Positions 20,240-30,962 of a DNA stretch of 64,000 nucleotides are shown in pieces (position 1 is the stretch's first letter; each line of letters begins with the position of its first letter). The translations under genes and the position numbers were made by a program. Below the pieces are notes generated by a model. That model had not been told where the DNA came from. It worked only from the letters and a program-made list of their open reading frames with translations, and did no database searches. The stretch comes from Serripes groenlandicus (lineage: Eukaryota; Mollusca; Bivalvia; Cardiida; Cardiidae): the NCBI GenBank assembly GCA_031761405.1, contig JASEVX010000006.1, forward strand, positions 25,801,097-25,865,096, in the 5' to 3' direction.

Positions 20240-20560
20240 GCAGAGGATATATGAGGAAACGCCGGATAACCGGATATAACTGAATAATGTTGAAAACGGC
20301 GTTAAACTCTTCTGTTCAAACAAACAAAATGTAGACAGAAAAACTATTAAAATTTCACAGATTTTTGCAATAAGTACCTATTTACTTGGAACGTGTTCAA
20401 TATTTTTCAAATTTGATAGTCAGCGGCCCAGAGGAAGAGCACTGGTTGTGTGAACCAAAGGTCTCTTGTTCGAGTCTTCGAGAGTAAGATCAACACTTGG
20501 AACCTTCCCTTTCATCCGACACGAGTAATCATTGAGTACCAAGAAAGCGGATATCCAGAG
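20240..20560 (+). mobile_element. SINE pieces: family A tail, then a second tRNA-like head
   Basis: 'gaaacgccggataaccggat', 'ataatgttgaaaacggcgtt' and AAAC repeats end at about 20328. A separate tRNA-like head at 20425-20490 has 'gaagagcactggttgtg' and 'cttgttcgagtcttcg'. Confidence 0.5.
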
Positions 20561-20994
20561 CGAAGAGTATAAGATGCGAGGAATTTGTTTTACACTTGAT
20601 GTGAAATGAACACGTTTAAACTAATACACAAGTTTTATCGCAGTGAACAAAACATGTTAACAAAATATTCTAATACAAAAAAAGCAATAGAAAAAACCCT
20701 AACAAAAACAGCACTATTTGACAGAAACAAGAACCCCAATTCGAGGAGACAAATTAAGCGTCAACAGGCACATTGAGAATTGAATCTGAACTAATACTAT
20801 TATACCACCACCAGAGCTTTGTTTTGTATCGTTAGTGGAACGATTGGATATAATTGGGCAGAAAACAGACGTGGGGATATTTTGGACGTCTTTGGACCAC
20901 GATAAAATTGTTTTCTCAATGAACTGAGAAAGATTTCCCTTTCACATTGCGTTACTTTAAGATATACATGTACAAGGCAATGTGTGTTATACTT
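20561..20994. other. No recognisable gene
   Basis: Spacer between SINE copies; nothing identified. Confidence 0.35.
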
Positions 20995-21189
20995 TGGACC
21001 GCCTGGGTGGTGTTGTGCTATAGCGAACGTCTTGGATGAGGGAGGTCATGGGTTTGAACCCCGGGCGGGTCTTACCTAAAAGTTTAAGAATGATTGTTAT
21101 GGTCGCGCTTGGAATTGTGGTGTTAGCTTTACGACTGACTGGCTGGTGCGAGGGGTGTTATGGTTAAGTGTTCGTCTTCGCGTCGTGTA
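20995..21189 (+). mobile_element. SINE family A head and body
   Basis: The head 'gaccgcctgggtggtgttgt' with B box 'gggtttgaaccccgg' is followed by 'gcttggaattgtggtgttag' and 'cgactgactggctgg'. The 3' module is absent; it ends at the dispersed direct repeat. Confidence 0.65.
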
Positions 21190-21500
21190 CTTTGAAAAAG
21201 ATAACCTAAATATCTTCGTAAAATCGGAAAGTAGTGTTTAATGAGATAAGAAGTTTCGTACTATCAGTCTATAACACATTTAGAATAGCCCAAAATGTGA
21301 GAATGGACAATACACGCCTATGGTCAAAATCTGACCAAACTACTGCATCGTTAATAAATCAAGCCATATATATGACCGAAGCGCTCTCTTCGACTCTCTG
21401 ACAAAAACTCTGCAATGACCCATCTCTGCGCTTTTTAAACAGCCATTCTCTTTAACAATTATTTTTTTGGGGCACGCATGGTCAAGGATTTTTTGCTTAA
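21190..21500 (+). repeat. Dispersed direct repeat, copy 2
   Basis: It corresponds to 19258-19540 with small indels: 'aacctaaatatcttcgtaaa', 'cagtctataacacatttaga', 'ccatctctgcgctttttaaa' and 'gggcacgcatggtcaagga'. Confidence 0.75.
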
Positions 21501-21569
21501 ACTTATTCTTATTGTTTATATCAGTCTAATATTCTGGAAAGTGATGTTGGACATTCCAAATATTGCCCT

Positions 21570-21690
21570 GTTGCCATGGAAACAGCTTTACGGCTGACTG
21601 GCTGATATCAGGGTAAATTGATTAGAAGTACTTGCAACTTACCCAGCAATCGCCGGAATATAACTGTCAAATTATTGAAAGCAATGTTTA
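21570..21690 (+). mobile_element. SINE family A 3' fragment
   Basis: 'gctttacggctgactggctg', 'cttgcaacttacccagcaat' and 'cgccggaatataactgtcaa' match the family A body and module. Confidence 0.5.
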
Positions 21691-21922
21691 TCACGAAACA
21701 AACAAATTGCGTGTACTACGAGTATCCAAGATATTTGATTTTAGATAAATTACCGGTAGCCCCGTATATTCTGCTTAGTCTAAGCACCGCCATTATATAT
21801 ATAATCAGATTTATATATGAATATATATACTATTATATGATTGAGTTTTGCGCAAATTCAAGACATCACCAGTTCAAGCACTTAATCAAACATCGAAGAG
21901 GTTTAGCGCCACGAAGCTTTTC

Positions 21923-22700
21923 TCAACAACGATGTGATATTTTTGGAAAAGGTGACAATATGGCAACGTCCATTGCATCCCATTTTATCATCATTCGTGT
22001 ATGAGTGTTACGTGACTCAACACCGATGTGATATTTTTGGAAAAGGTGACAATTAAAATTGCTGCGTCCACTGCATCCCATGTTGACATCATTCGTGTGT
22101 GAGTGTAACATGACTCAACACCGATGTGATATTTTTGGAAAAGGTGACAATTAAAATTGCTGCGTCCACTGCATCCCATGTTGACATCATTCGTGTGTGA
22201 GTGTAACATGACTCAACACCGATGCGATGTTTTTTGGAAAAGGTGACAATTAAATTGCTGCGTCCACTGCATCCCATTTTGACATCATTCGTGTGTGAGT
22301 GTAACATGACTCAACATCGATGTGATATTTTTGGAAAAGGTGACAATTAAATTGCTGCGTCCACTGCATCCCATGTTGACATCGTTCGTGTGTGAGTGTA
22401 ACATGACTCAACACCGATGCGATGTTTTTGGAAAAGGTGACAATTAAATGGCCACGTCCATTGCATCCCATTTTGACATCATTCGTGTCTGAGTGTAACA
22501 TGATTCAACACCGATGCGATATTTTTTGGAAAAGGTGACAATAAATTGGCCACGACCATTGCATCCCATTTTGATATCATTCGTGTATGAGTGTAACATG
22601 ACTCAACACCGATGCGATATTTTTGGAAAAGGTGACCATTAAATTGCTACGTCTATTGCATCCCATTTTGACATCATTCGTGTGTGAGTGTAACATGACA
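21923..22700. repeat. 98-bp minisatellite, 8 copies
   Basis: The unit is 'tgactcaacaccgatgtgat', 'atttttggaaaaggtgacaa', 'gcgtccactgcatcccat' and 'ttcgtgtgtgagtgtaaca'. Units differ by a few substitutions and 1-2 bp indels. Several minus-strand open frames across the array are repeat products. Confidence 0.9.
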
Positions 22701-22722
22701 GAATACAGTTTCGCTTAACTCT

Positions 22723-22938
22723 ATGCGGATGGTTAGGACTCCGATGAGACTATGCGTTTTATACAGACTCATCCGTGTCTTAACTATTCGCAGAGTAAAC
22801 ACATACACACTTTATCCAGGGCAGACAATCAGTGGTGATGTTGCCTCTGGGAACAGTGGAGACTCCGTCGAACTAACAGTATCACTAACCGGAGTCTCTT
22901 CACTGTCCCACTATATATGTTGTAGACCTAACAGATGA
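22723..22938 (+). other. Unassigned short open frame with a hairpin
   Basis: A 71-codon frame follows the minisatellite. It has no signal peptide or domain that I recognise. The frame holds an inverted repeat, 'gagactccg' at about 22859 and 'cggagtctc' at about 22891, which suggests a repeat fragment more than a gene. Confidence 0.2.
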
Positions 22939-22964
22939 CTAGATAAGGAGGAGGTACACTGGTC

Positions 22965-23085
22965 TTTTCTCAGCGATATTTATCTTATGACTCAATGATA
23001 CCCTACGTTGTGGGTGCTCAAAATAATCCTCTCAGTTAGACGATTCTTTTGACTACCAACAACATAGGGTTTGAGAGTCATATAA
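22965..23085. repeat. Palindromic-box repeat
   Basis: 'aataatcctctcagttagac' and 'gattcttttgactacc' form the box. Outer arms 'atgactcaatgataccctac' and 'catagggtttgagagtcat' make this copy a larger imperfect fold-back. Confidence 0.65.
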
Positions 23086-23572
23086 TGATGTAGGTAAGTG
23101 AAATACTCTTCTTATCGAGAACTCTGAGTCACCTAAGTGAATATTCTAACAAGATACTAAAAGTGCATGTTACCAGTAGTTTCACGAAAACAAAACGTTA
23201 TCCTCACCGTATATGCAATAGGACCCTTCATTGCTTGACACGGCTCAATTGGAAACATCACTCGCCTCGATCTCGTTGCATTTGTATACAACAAGACGTA
23301 TTGGTTGGCATAACATATATCTTTAAAGTGGCAACAAATCAGAATCTGAGTAGATTTAATATCGGTTTTATCAATAGTATGTCCGCAGACACAGCTCGTA
23401 TAGTCCCTTCTTTACGACCAAACGTCTCTAAAGTAAATTAACAAGTACTTTCTAGATAAACTTCTTAAACCTTTCATTGCTGATTTTTTTTAATGCACTT
23501 GTCCAGCTTTGCATTTTGAAAAGGTCAATAACTAATTCTAGATAAAAAATTTGAGTTTAGCAGCCAACATTA
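23086..23572. other. No recognisable gene
   Basis: A 92-codon frame (23163-23441) is present, but it has no domain, signal or splice context that I can support. Confidence 0.3.
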
Positions 23573-23634
23573 TAGAGCCTGGACAGACGGCGCGGTTCGG
23601 CTTGGTGATCTCTATAATGTTGGCACATGCTTCA
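23573..23634. mobile_element. Short internally deleted TIR element
   Basis: The perfect inverted ends 'gccaacattatagag' and 'ctctataatgttggc' enclose 32 bp. The ends overlap the inner TIR of the GAGCCGTCCC family, so this is probably a deletion derivative. Confidence 0.6.
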
Positions 23635-23660
23635 TACACTCGATTCTAGGAGTCAGAGGG

Positions 23661-23853
23661 TTAACTCTTTCAGCGCCAAAGGCAATGTTGAGCAATGTCA
23701 GCTCGTAACGCGCTGTCTCACCTGGAACCAGCATTGTTTGCCATTTATTTATAATAAAGATATTCCAAAATTCTTATCAGATGAAAAATAGAATTGGCCG
23801 ATTTTGAACATGGAAGTGTCTTTTTTAAACAACATGGCGCTGAAAGAGTAAAA
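23661..23853. mobile_element. Family 2 MITE
   Basis: It runs from 'ttaactctttcagcgcc' to 'ggcgctgaaagagtaa' (right TTAA mutated). The central hairpin is 'gtcagctcgtaacgcgctg'. Confidence 0.75.
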
Positions 23854-24004
23854 CCAGTGCGGATGCACTCATTAATTAAATCGTCTTTTTAATTCTCCAG
23901 ACAGAGCCATTACCGACCCTTCTATTATGCAAACCTTATCGCAAGTCCCAAACTAATCCTAACCAATACTCTCCGAGAAATACTTTTTTCGTACAGTGTT
24001 TTAC

Positions 24005-24225
24005 GCCGCATTAAACTTGTCAGTGTACAGTTATATCACGGCGTTACCTTTCTAACATACCATAACTACTGATCCATTTATTATGTCCCCACAATCGTAA
24101 GCGCCAAGGGGGAGTAGGAAACACTTATTACCATATTTTGTTCAAGTATTTGGTATGACCTAGCCGAATATCGACTCCGCAGCCGGGGACGACCCTCTAC
24201 AATTACGCGACCGGGGCGTTACCTT
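24005..24225 (-). mobile_element. SINE family A, minus strand
   Basis: The module 'acagttatatcacggcg' comes first, then 'cacaatcgtaagcgccaagg', 'aagtatttggtatgacct' and the head 'ccgcagccggggacgaccct'. Confidence 0.65.
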
Positions 24226-24288
24226 CTTTTGTTCAAGCCTTCTCAAAAGTCCAAATGTATCACAATTAATAGTCTCTACGAAACAGCT

Positions 24289-24475
24289 TTTAACCCGTTC
24301 TTCTTATATGGACTCGTTTTTATGCATCTACAGCAGACAACTTTAGAAAACGTTGTGACAAAATGTGAAACAGCTTATAATTATTTATTTCACATTTTGC
24401 AACAATATTTTCCGGGAGCGCGGTTCATATATCAAAAAGTGTTTATCACAATTTTTCTACCGATGATAGAATAAA
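24289..24475. mobile_element. Decayed family 1 MITE
   Basis: 'ttaacccgttcttcttatat', 'ctacagcagacaactttaga' and 'aacgttgtgacaaaatgtga', with a central 'gaaacagcttataattattt' fold. The right end is lost. Confidence 0.5.
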
Positions 24476-24914
24476 GTAGAGACAGTTAGTCTAGAGTTTA
24501 GATCTTCGTATATAAGTTATTTCTAACCAAACAATACAGGACACACTTCCCCGGATGCATCTATAAATCACATCTTTCAATACAGTCGCGTTTTTGCTTC
24601 TTGGCATTATTCGATGATAAATAGATATTGGTTTAAATCCGTAAAATAGAGAATCAACTGTTCGTTTGTAGCACGGCCGATCCTTGGTAAAGAACCAGTA
24701 CTTCTGTTCCCGAGAGTCGGTCATTTTCCTGTCAATTCAAAACTTGTATAAACGCATGTCAAGTTCTGTTAAAAGTAACAGTTTTTTATCAGTCGTGCAG
24801 GGAACCAAAGAGTGAGAGGTCCTCTGTCCATTTGTATACCTAATCTTTGTTAATGACCGTATGGATCAACTAACTGAGTCACTCACCAGTAGGATTTCAA
24901 TTGTATAGATTTAC
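24476..24914. other. No recognisable gene
   Basis: Spacer before the LINE remnant. The minus frame 24491-24724 has no recognisable features. Confidence 0.35.
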
Positions 24915-26140
24915 GTGTGTATGTCCGACGTCAGCAGACAACATGATATTAATGTCCCTATCAATAAATGGCTTATGAACATTTGTTATCACTATGGTAT
25001 GCATAACAAGTATCTTTATAATACAGGAAAATCAGCAGTTATCGTTATGAACGAAATACAAAATGTACCTAATGAATATAGATATATATATACAACGTGT
25101 TCGTGGTCATTAGGCGATGACACTGTCTCTGAGTTAAAAACGTATAAACATCTCGGCATTACGCTTAGCAAATATTGCAACATATCTTTAAATGTTGAGG
25201 AATGTTGCCAAACGTTATATCCACCTTTATAATACTTGTCATCCTTGTCCGCAATAATGAATACAAATATAGTCCTACCCAAAGTTGTATACGAGTGTGA
25301 ACTATGGGATGATCAGTGATGACCAAACTCTGGTAATTGAACGTAGTCATAGATATAAAGCAGATGCAAGCGATCTCTAAATATACTAACTCTGATATTG
25401 CTTTATCTTTAATTGGGAAGCTGCCTATTGTGGCTGAAATTGATTCAAAGAAATTAATATTGTTTGGCCAAATGTGTAGGATTGATCCAAGTTGTTTAAT
25501 TTCATCTGTTTTTTCAAGGCGTTTAATAGAATACACGAATAACTCAGTAGGTGTCAGAGGTTTCATTGCCGATTATTTCAAACGTGTTGGTAAATATAAC
25601 ATAACTCATTATATATATAGCAGACGGAATAATCCGTACCAAAACAATGTGGAAAAATACCATGAATAAACAACTACGCTTGTACACGTACTATAGTAGT
25701 AGTATATATCGAAATATAACAGAAAATCGTTCAGTAAGTCTTTTCCAAAAGTTACATTCAACGTTTAATGAAATGGTCCTTTCCAACATATGGGTATTTT
25801 CTAAATCAAACAGAAATTTAATGCCATATTGTAAGTCGATTATTCAAATGATCAGTTTTATGTTTATCAGTATTCCAGTAACATGTAAAACAATGAGGTA
25901 TGAACACTAACCAAGTAGTAATACATGTTATTTTGTGTTAAGAATCTTAAATATAGTGAACGTCTATTTAAAGCGTTATTTGTAATCCATGGAACTGTCA
26001 AATACCTAAATTGTATAAATGAAACACCTGAACATAAAGTTTTACATATTTTGTCTGACTTAAACAATTATGTATGTGATGAAACCACGGGCAAGTATGT
26101 AAATAAGCTATGGTCATGTTTTTTTGCAATGTGGACTTAA
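24915..26140 (+). pseudogene. Frameshifted non-LTR retrotransposon remnant (reverse transcriptase C-terminal part)
   Basis: Consecutive frames on one strand read like one LINE protein broken by frameshifts. 24915-25232 has 'NTGKSAVIVMNE' and 'ELKTYKHLGITL' (post-catalytic region). 25337-25669 has 'LPIVAEIDSKKLILFGQMCR'. 25647-25910 and 25925-26140 continue with Trp/Phe-rich helices and 'TPEHKVLHILSDL'. The catalytic YxDD region is not present. The arrangement matches the part of LINE ORF2 after the palm. It is inactive. Confidence 0.65.
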
Positions 26141-26168
26141 GTCCAACAATTTTTGTCTACATCTTGTT

Positions 26169-26192
26169 GACGCCGCGTGGAAGCGCGGCGTC
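26169..26192. other. GC-rich perfect hairpin
   Basis: 'gacgccgcg' and 'cgcggcgtc' are perfect 9-bp arms around 'tggaag', in otherwise AT-rich sequence right after the LINE remnant. Confidence 0.5.
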
Positions 26193-26199
26193 GGTATGG

Positions 26200-28285
26200 A
26201 ATAGGTTTTAATTTTGTACCATGGGGTGACGTAATCGAAAAGGGAGCAACCAACATTATTATTGTTAAGAAAAACTCTGTTATACGTTTGAAAAAACCAA
26301 CCTTTATGAATAAATAAATTGTATAAAATGATTTAAGAAACAGCAAGATACAAAATACGTATGTCTTCTACCGTTATTACAAAACTTTAGACACATGTAA
26401 TGGGTATTTAATAACTTTCCCCTAACTTCCTAGGCTACGCTTTTTTTATAGTTTGGTCTACGATGTTCTTGCCAATTTACAATATTAAGATTTTTAAATA
26501 AATGGGTAATCTTTAAAATATCAATGATGATTCCTTTTAATCACTACATATTAAAGTATAATTCTAGAAACTGTAAAAACAACGTTAACCCAACTATGCG
26601 ATAGACATGGCCGTAACGTGACCCGTTCAATTATTTGTAAATGCAGCATGTCACCGCTTGGCGACTGTTGTCATTCTTATTTAATAGACGACAAGGTGTC
26701 ATCGGTTGCCATAGAGTAATTAAGTTGTATCTGCTTCTTTCCGTTATGAATACTTCGCTGTTTTCACGATTTCATCTAATTTCTAAAATTCATTGGATTC
26801 GTACCCCGGTTTTTCATGTTTCGTTCGAGATGAACGATTCGTACCAACTGGTTTTCGCTCTTTGCTCTTGGGGAACTGACTTCACCATTACCTTTTGTTT
26901 ATTTTTCAGTTTTCTACTGGCATGTTCAAAATGATTAAAGTGGCTTTTACAAACAAACAAAACAGACGTAATAATTCTTGCTCTATGTTGACTATACATG
27001 TGAACTTTCATAATGCTCAATCTTGATCATAAATATCTTCTTTCTTTGTTTAATTACTTCTTATTTTGTGTTTATATTCTCCCGTTTTTGCTATCATACT
27101 TCTGCTAAACTGGGAGGAGAATACACCTCAACATCTCCCTCCAAAGCTTGTGTCACACTTAACTTATAACTAGAGGCAATACACCTTAATATATGTTAAT
27201 AGTTAAGCACCTATGGTTTTTTTTTATCTAATGGATCTAGTTAGAGAATTTAAAACAGTTTATTGCTATACATAATTTGAGAAACTTCAGCTTGTAGGAC
27301 ACATTATAGTTGCAGTGAATGTTAAGCAAACCGTAAACCAAATGGTTTCAGGACTAAACTTGTCATTTCACGACTAAACTTCACATGCTGAATATCACAT
27401 AGATCGTAGCATATAAAACGTTTAATCCCTACGTCAATATTGACCCTTTCTGCTCTTGGTAACCTTTTTATATAGGCTATGAGAGCCAGGTGAGCAATAT
27501 CGGCACATCTTGGCCTTCTTGTTTAAAATAAAGGGACATTTGACCTTCTTGTTCGAAATATTTACATCCTGTCTTCTTGCATAGGTTATTTAAATGTACT
27601 GAACTGCATCTGCTTCCTTTAAGTCATGCTTCAAAATCATGCGCTGCGTCTTTGATGCTCTGCATCAAAATTCTTCTTGTTTTATATTGGAAAAAGGTAC
27701 AAGTCACTATTATGTATGTATTACATGCATTTTTCTCTAAAAAGACAACTCTCTGTCCTAAACAAATTTTCAAGGTAGTGTAGTTACGGAAGCCTTTATT
27801 AAATTATGCGCGATTTCTCACTTTCCGGCTTTGCTATGAACTTTACATATATATGCCTGAATTTTGTCATCAGATGGCTAATATTGAGTAGATGCTCTAT
27901 TAATATCATAACGTTGCCTTCCTAAATAACATTAAGTTCAAAATGTGTTTGTTTGTTTGCGTTGTCTATACGCTTTGTTTGTTAGCCTAGTATGAGTTAT
28001 ATTTATTTTGTAATGATAAACCATACTCTTGTATACTTTCACTGATGTACACGGCTATATAATGTAATATTGGACTTTTTGAAAGTTTTGTTAAAAAGAT
28101 GGAATTTTTTCTTATTTCTCATCTTTCCAAAAATACTTAAACAAACCATTGCATCCAGCTATACTTAGGTCTCAATATGGAGTTCACATTGAAATAACCA
28201 ATGAACTGTGAACATTTATTATGTACTAATTTATATTTGTGTGTCCTTCATGCTCTATTTTCTTATTTAATTGTCTTTATGTATA
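26200..28285. other. About 2 kb AT-rich intergenic sequence
   Basis: No domain-bearing frame or splice-supported exon is visible. At 27480-27570 'aggtgagcaatatcggcaca' and 'ttggccttcttgttt' are ends of the interspersed repeat seen in full elsewhere. The 97-codon frame at 26641-26934 is unsupported. Confidence 0.4.
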
Positions 28286-28287
28286 TC

Positions 28288-28466
28288 CATCCATCTCTCC
28301 ATCCATGCATTCATCCACCCACCCATCCATGCATTCATCCATCCATCAATCCATCCATCCACCCATCCATCCATCCATCCATCCATCCATCCATCCATCA
28401 ATCCATCCATCCATCCATCAGGCCGTCCATACATTCATCCATCTATCCATTCATTCATCATTAACA
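28288..28466. repeat. (CCAT)n microsatellite
   Basis: About 180 bp of CATC/CCAT tetranucleotide with occasional 'gcattcatcc' interruptions. Three overlapping frames of Pro-Ser-Ile-His repeats are artefacts of the repeat. Confidence 0.95.
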
Positions 28467-28711
28467 AGTGATGTTGTACATTTCTACATTTCGTTTCGGT
28501 AGATACTGACAGAATGGTCCAAAACCTTCACCTGTATTATTCAAATATAAACTTCTTTTATTGTCATGCCCAATTATAATTTGTTCGAATCTGATACCTT
28601 ACAATTCTTTGAATGATTACATTAATTAAGCACAAGAATTCAGTCACCGTAAGTCGATTTCCACACACAATACATCTTTCACGACTTTGAAATTACATTG
28701 GGAAAAATCCA

Positions 28712-28858
28712 TTAACTCTTTTTAAATGAAATCATAATTACTGAATAAAGTTGAAACATTGTGACAGAAGGAGAAATTAATTCCCCCTTTTGCCACAATG
28801 CTTGAAAAAAATGAGCTGAACAATTTTCAAAATTTGACAATATGCGGAAAATGGTTAA
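28712..28858. mobile_element. Family 1 MITE, short
   Basis: It runs from 'ttaactctttttaaatg' to 'gcggaaaatggttaa'. The core is 'aggagaaattaattccccct' and 'tttgccacaatgcttgaaaa'. Confidence 0.65.
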
Positions 28859-29044
28859 TAACTTAAGTGCATAGGTAAGGATGTATTGAATGCAAATCTA
28901 GTAAACAGAAAACAACTTTCTGGGTGCAATCTTGTTCAGCTTAATCCAAACACGTCAAAGGTAATGACATGAACAAACTATGATTATAAACATGTTATCT
29001 AAACCGTTCCTTATCATTAACGGTTAAACGGCGGCTCAAAACAG

Positions 29045-29262
29045 TTTCAAAAAACAACATTTGCATAATTCTGTTACGCACGTCATTTAACAACAGTTGT
29101 GTATCATGTTGTTTACGACTTTAAACAACATTTAAGTATCATGCTACACGCGCCATAAAACAACATTTACATACTTATGTTACGCACGTAATTAAGCGAC
29201 AGTTGTCTATCATGTTGTTTACGACTTTAAACAACATTTAAGTAGCATGTGACGCACGACAT
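29045..29262. repeat. Two tandem copies of about 118 bp with internal sub-repeats
   Basis: 'caacagttgtgtatcatgtt' and 'gtttacgactttaaacaaca' recur at +118 bp. Within each copy 'acaacattt' and '(a)tgttacgcacg' also recur. Confidence 0.8.
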
Positions 29263-29359
29263 TGTTTACTTGAACTTAAGTTTGAAATTATTCAACTGTT
29301 TCAATATGTTTTGTTCGGAATGTTTGCGTTCATCAGCAATTGTCACAGCATGACTTTTT

Positions 29360-29447
29360 CCAATCTCCTACGCAGAGTTGTCGTTCCTTACACTCACCAT
29401 ACATGTATGGTGAGTGTAAGGAACGACAACTCTGCGTAGGAGATTGG
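29360..29447. repeat. 88-bp perfect palindrome
   Basis: Arms of 44 bp meet at 'acatgt' (29401-29406) with no mismatch and no loop. 'gactttttcc' lies directly repeated at 29352-29361 and 29447-29456, overlapping the palindrome edges. Identical open frames on both strands follow from the symmetry. Confidence 0.95.
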
Positions 29448-29654
29448 ACTTTTTCCAGAACAAGCATTGCAAGCTTCGTTAGCAAACACATCACAGGGAA
29501 ATTGACCATCTCACTAATATAACTAGAGAATATTGCGAAATTTGAACAGAGCCTTCCCAATTCGCCAACACCCAATTTAGGCTTCTACAAGTGTAGACCA
29601 ACTTAACCAACTAAACCAACATACAACGAACTTACCAGTTCTCTATTTATCCTG

Positions 29655-29804
29655 ACCACCAGAAAGTCAGTCCTTGGTTCTACAACCACAATCGTGAGCG
29701 CCAAGGAGGGAAAGCCATTAGTACAGTTTTTAAAATCTTTGATATGACCCTGGCGAGGATCGAACCCTCGACCACTCGCAGTCGAGGCGGAACCTCGATC
29801 ATAA
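29655..29804 (-). mobile_element. SINE family A, minus strand
   Basis: 'cacaatcgtgagcgccaagg', 'aaatctttgatatgaccctg' and 'gcgaggatcgaaccctcgac' (B box on the reverse strand). It ends at the hAT-like element start. Confidence 0.75.
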
Positions 29805-29805
29805 C

Positions 29806-30690
29806 TAGGGCTGTAACGAATACACTAGGTGGCGAATACGATACGTATCACGAATACAGGATAACGAATACGAATATTTATTCACGAATACTCTAATGAA
29901 TTTAAAAAAATATAATTACAAAAGAAATCAGAATTCAGATTAAAGAAAGTATAATGATTGACTAGTATTGTTTCTCTTCTGCCAAATAAAATCCAACTAG
30001 AACAGTTAATAACATATTTGTCCAAAGTCGATATGCTTGTGATTCTCAAAAGAATATAAACTTATTTACTTAAAGTACTTTGATTTTACAAGGGAGGTAA
30101 TTGTGAATTTAATGTAGCGTTTAACTAGTTGTTACCCGATTTCATGTCTACCAATTTTGCAGATAGTGTTCAATGGAAAGTCTCCCTTGAGTCCTTTCGG
30201 AAATCCGAAATTTTTCCAGACAGCTGACGTATATTTGGCCGGTGGTTCAATATTTTCAATTTCTGCGGGGTTCGCCATTTTTGTTGACGGGTTTTGGTTG
30301 TCATTAAATGTGAATTTTCCCAACTTTTCAATTGAATTATAATTCAAAATTAACTAAAAATACATTTTAAACACGCAGAAACGTATTTCAAAATACATCG
30401 TAACGAACACTTCATCAAATATATTATGAGAAAATGAATAAAAAACATATCGCAAAATTAGTGGTCAGCTGTTGTTGGTGGGGTTCTAAATAAATATAGC
30501 GCCCCACTGCGCTATGAAATTGAAGAGGTTTGCAAGTGTGACAAATTTGATGTAATGTAGTTCAACTAAATTGATTTAGTTTAAATCATACAGCTTTGGA
30601 TTATATTCGTAAATATTCGGTTCTGGGTGAAGCGAATAACGAATACGTATCGGACAGAATTGTATTCGGTTATATCGAATATTCGAATGT
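29806..30690. mobile_element. hAT-like transposon relic
   Basis: The left end is 'tagggctgtaacgaata', followed by clusters of ATTCG/CGAATA words (29810-29895). Similar clusters lie at the right (30605-30685: 'cgaataacgaatacgtatc', 'cgaatattcgaatg'). These subterminal repeats fit hAT elements. The right terminal repeat is lost. Confidence 0.55.
30132..30278 (-). pseudogene. N-terminal BED-finger fragment of a hAT transposase
   Basis: From Met at 30278 the frame reads a short acidic leader and then 'KYTSAVWKNFGFPK' and 'NTICKI', the start of a BED-type zinc finger as in ZBED/hAT transposases. The second zinc Cys of C-x2-C is replaced by Gly, and the frame stops after 48 residues. The catalytic domain is absent. 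It sits in the middle of the hAT-like relic. Confidence 0.5.
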
Positions 30691-30765
30691 ATGAAATTTT
30701 TAAATCTTTAATTGATTTCCACTGCCGAAAACAATTTATTGCTTTTCAATTGGTTCTTGTTGCAG

Positions 30766-30962
30766 ATGTGTTGAACTGTGGCAGCTTGTTTACATCAAAC
30801 GAAATTACAGTTACGGTCATAAACCAATACGTTAATGTGCTTGGATATAGCGTATTTCAATTCGACGGAGTTCTTCATGAATTACCAGTAATAGAAGTAG
30901 CAATAACAAAGTCCGATTTGATTAACATTTCCTCAAATTACAATTCATCATTAACTTTATAA
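30766..30962 (+). CDS. Possible orphan exon, von Willebrand type D-like fragment
   Basis: A pyrimidine-rich acceptor 'caattggttcttgttgcag' precedes 65 open codons ending in TAA (30960-30962), entering in phase 1. The peptide includes 'VTVINQYVNVLG', 'FDGVLHELPVIE' and 'TKSDLINISSNYNSS'. The pattern 'xVxVNGxxxxLPxx' is common in type D domains of mucin-like proteins. It has no Cys in that part and no linked exon found. It could be a last exon, a pseudo-exon or chance. Confidence 0.3.

Noticed and set aside
22250..22501. Minus-strand frames across the 98-bp array (several)
   Set aside because: They arise from the repeated unit, and unit-length changes shift the frame between copies.
28201..28502. 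Three Pro-Ser-Ile-His repeat frames
   Set aside because: Translation of a CCAT microsatellite in three frames.
29333..29575. Matching open frames on both strands
   Set aside because: Forced by the perfect palindrome; no independent coding evidence.
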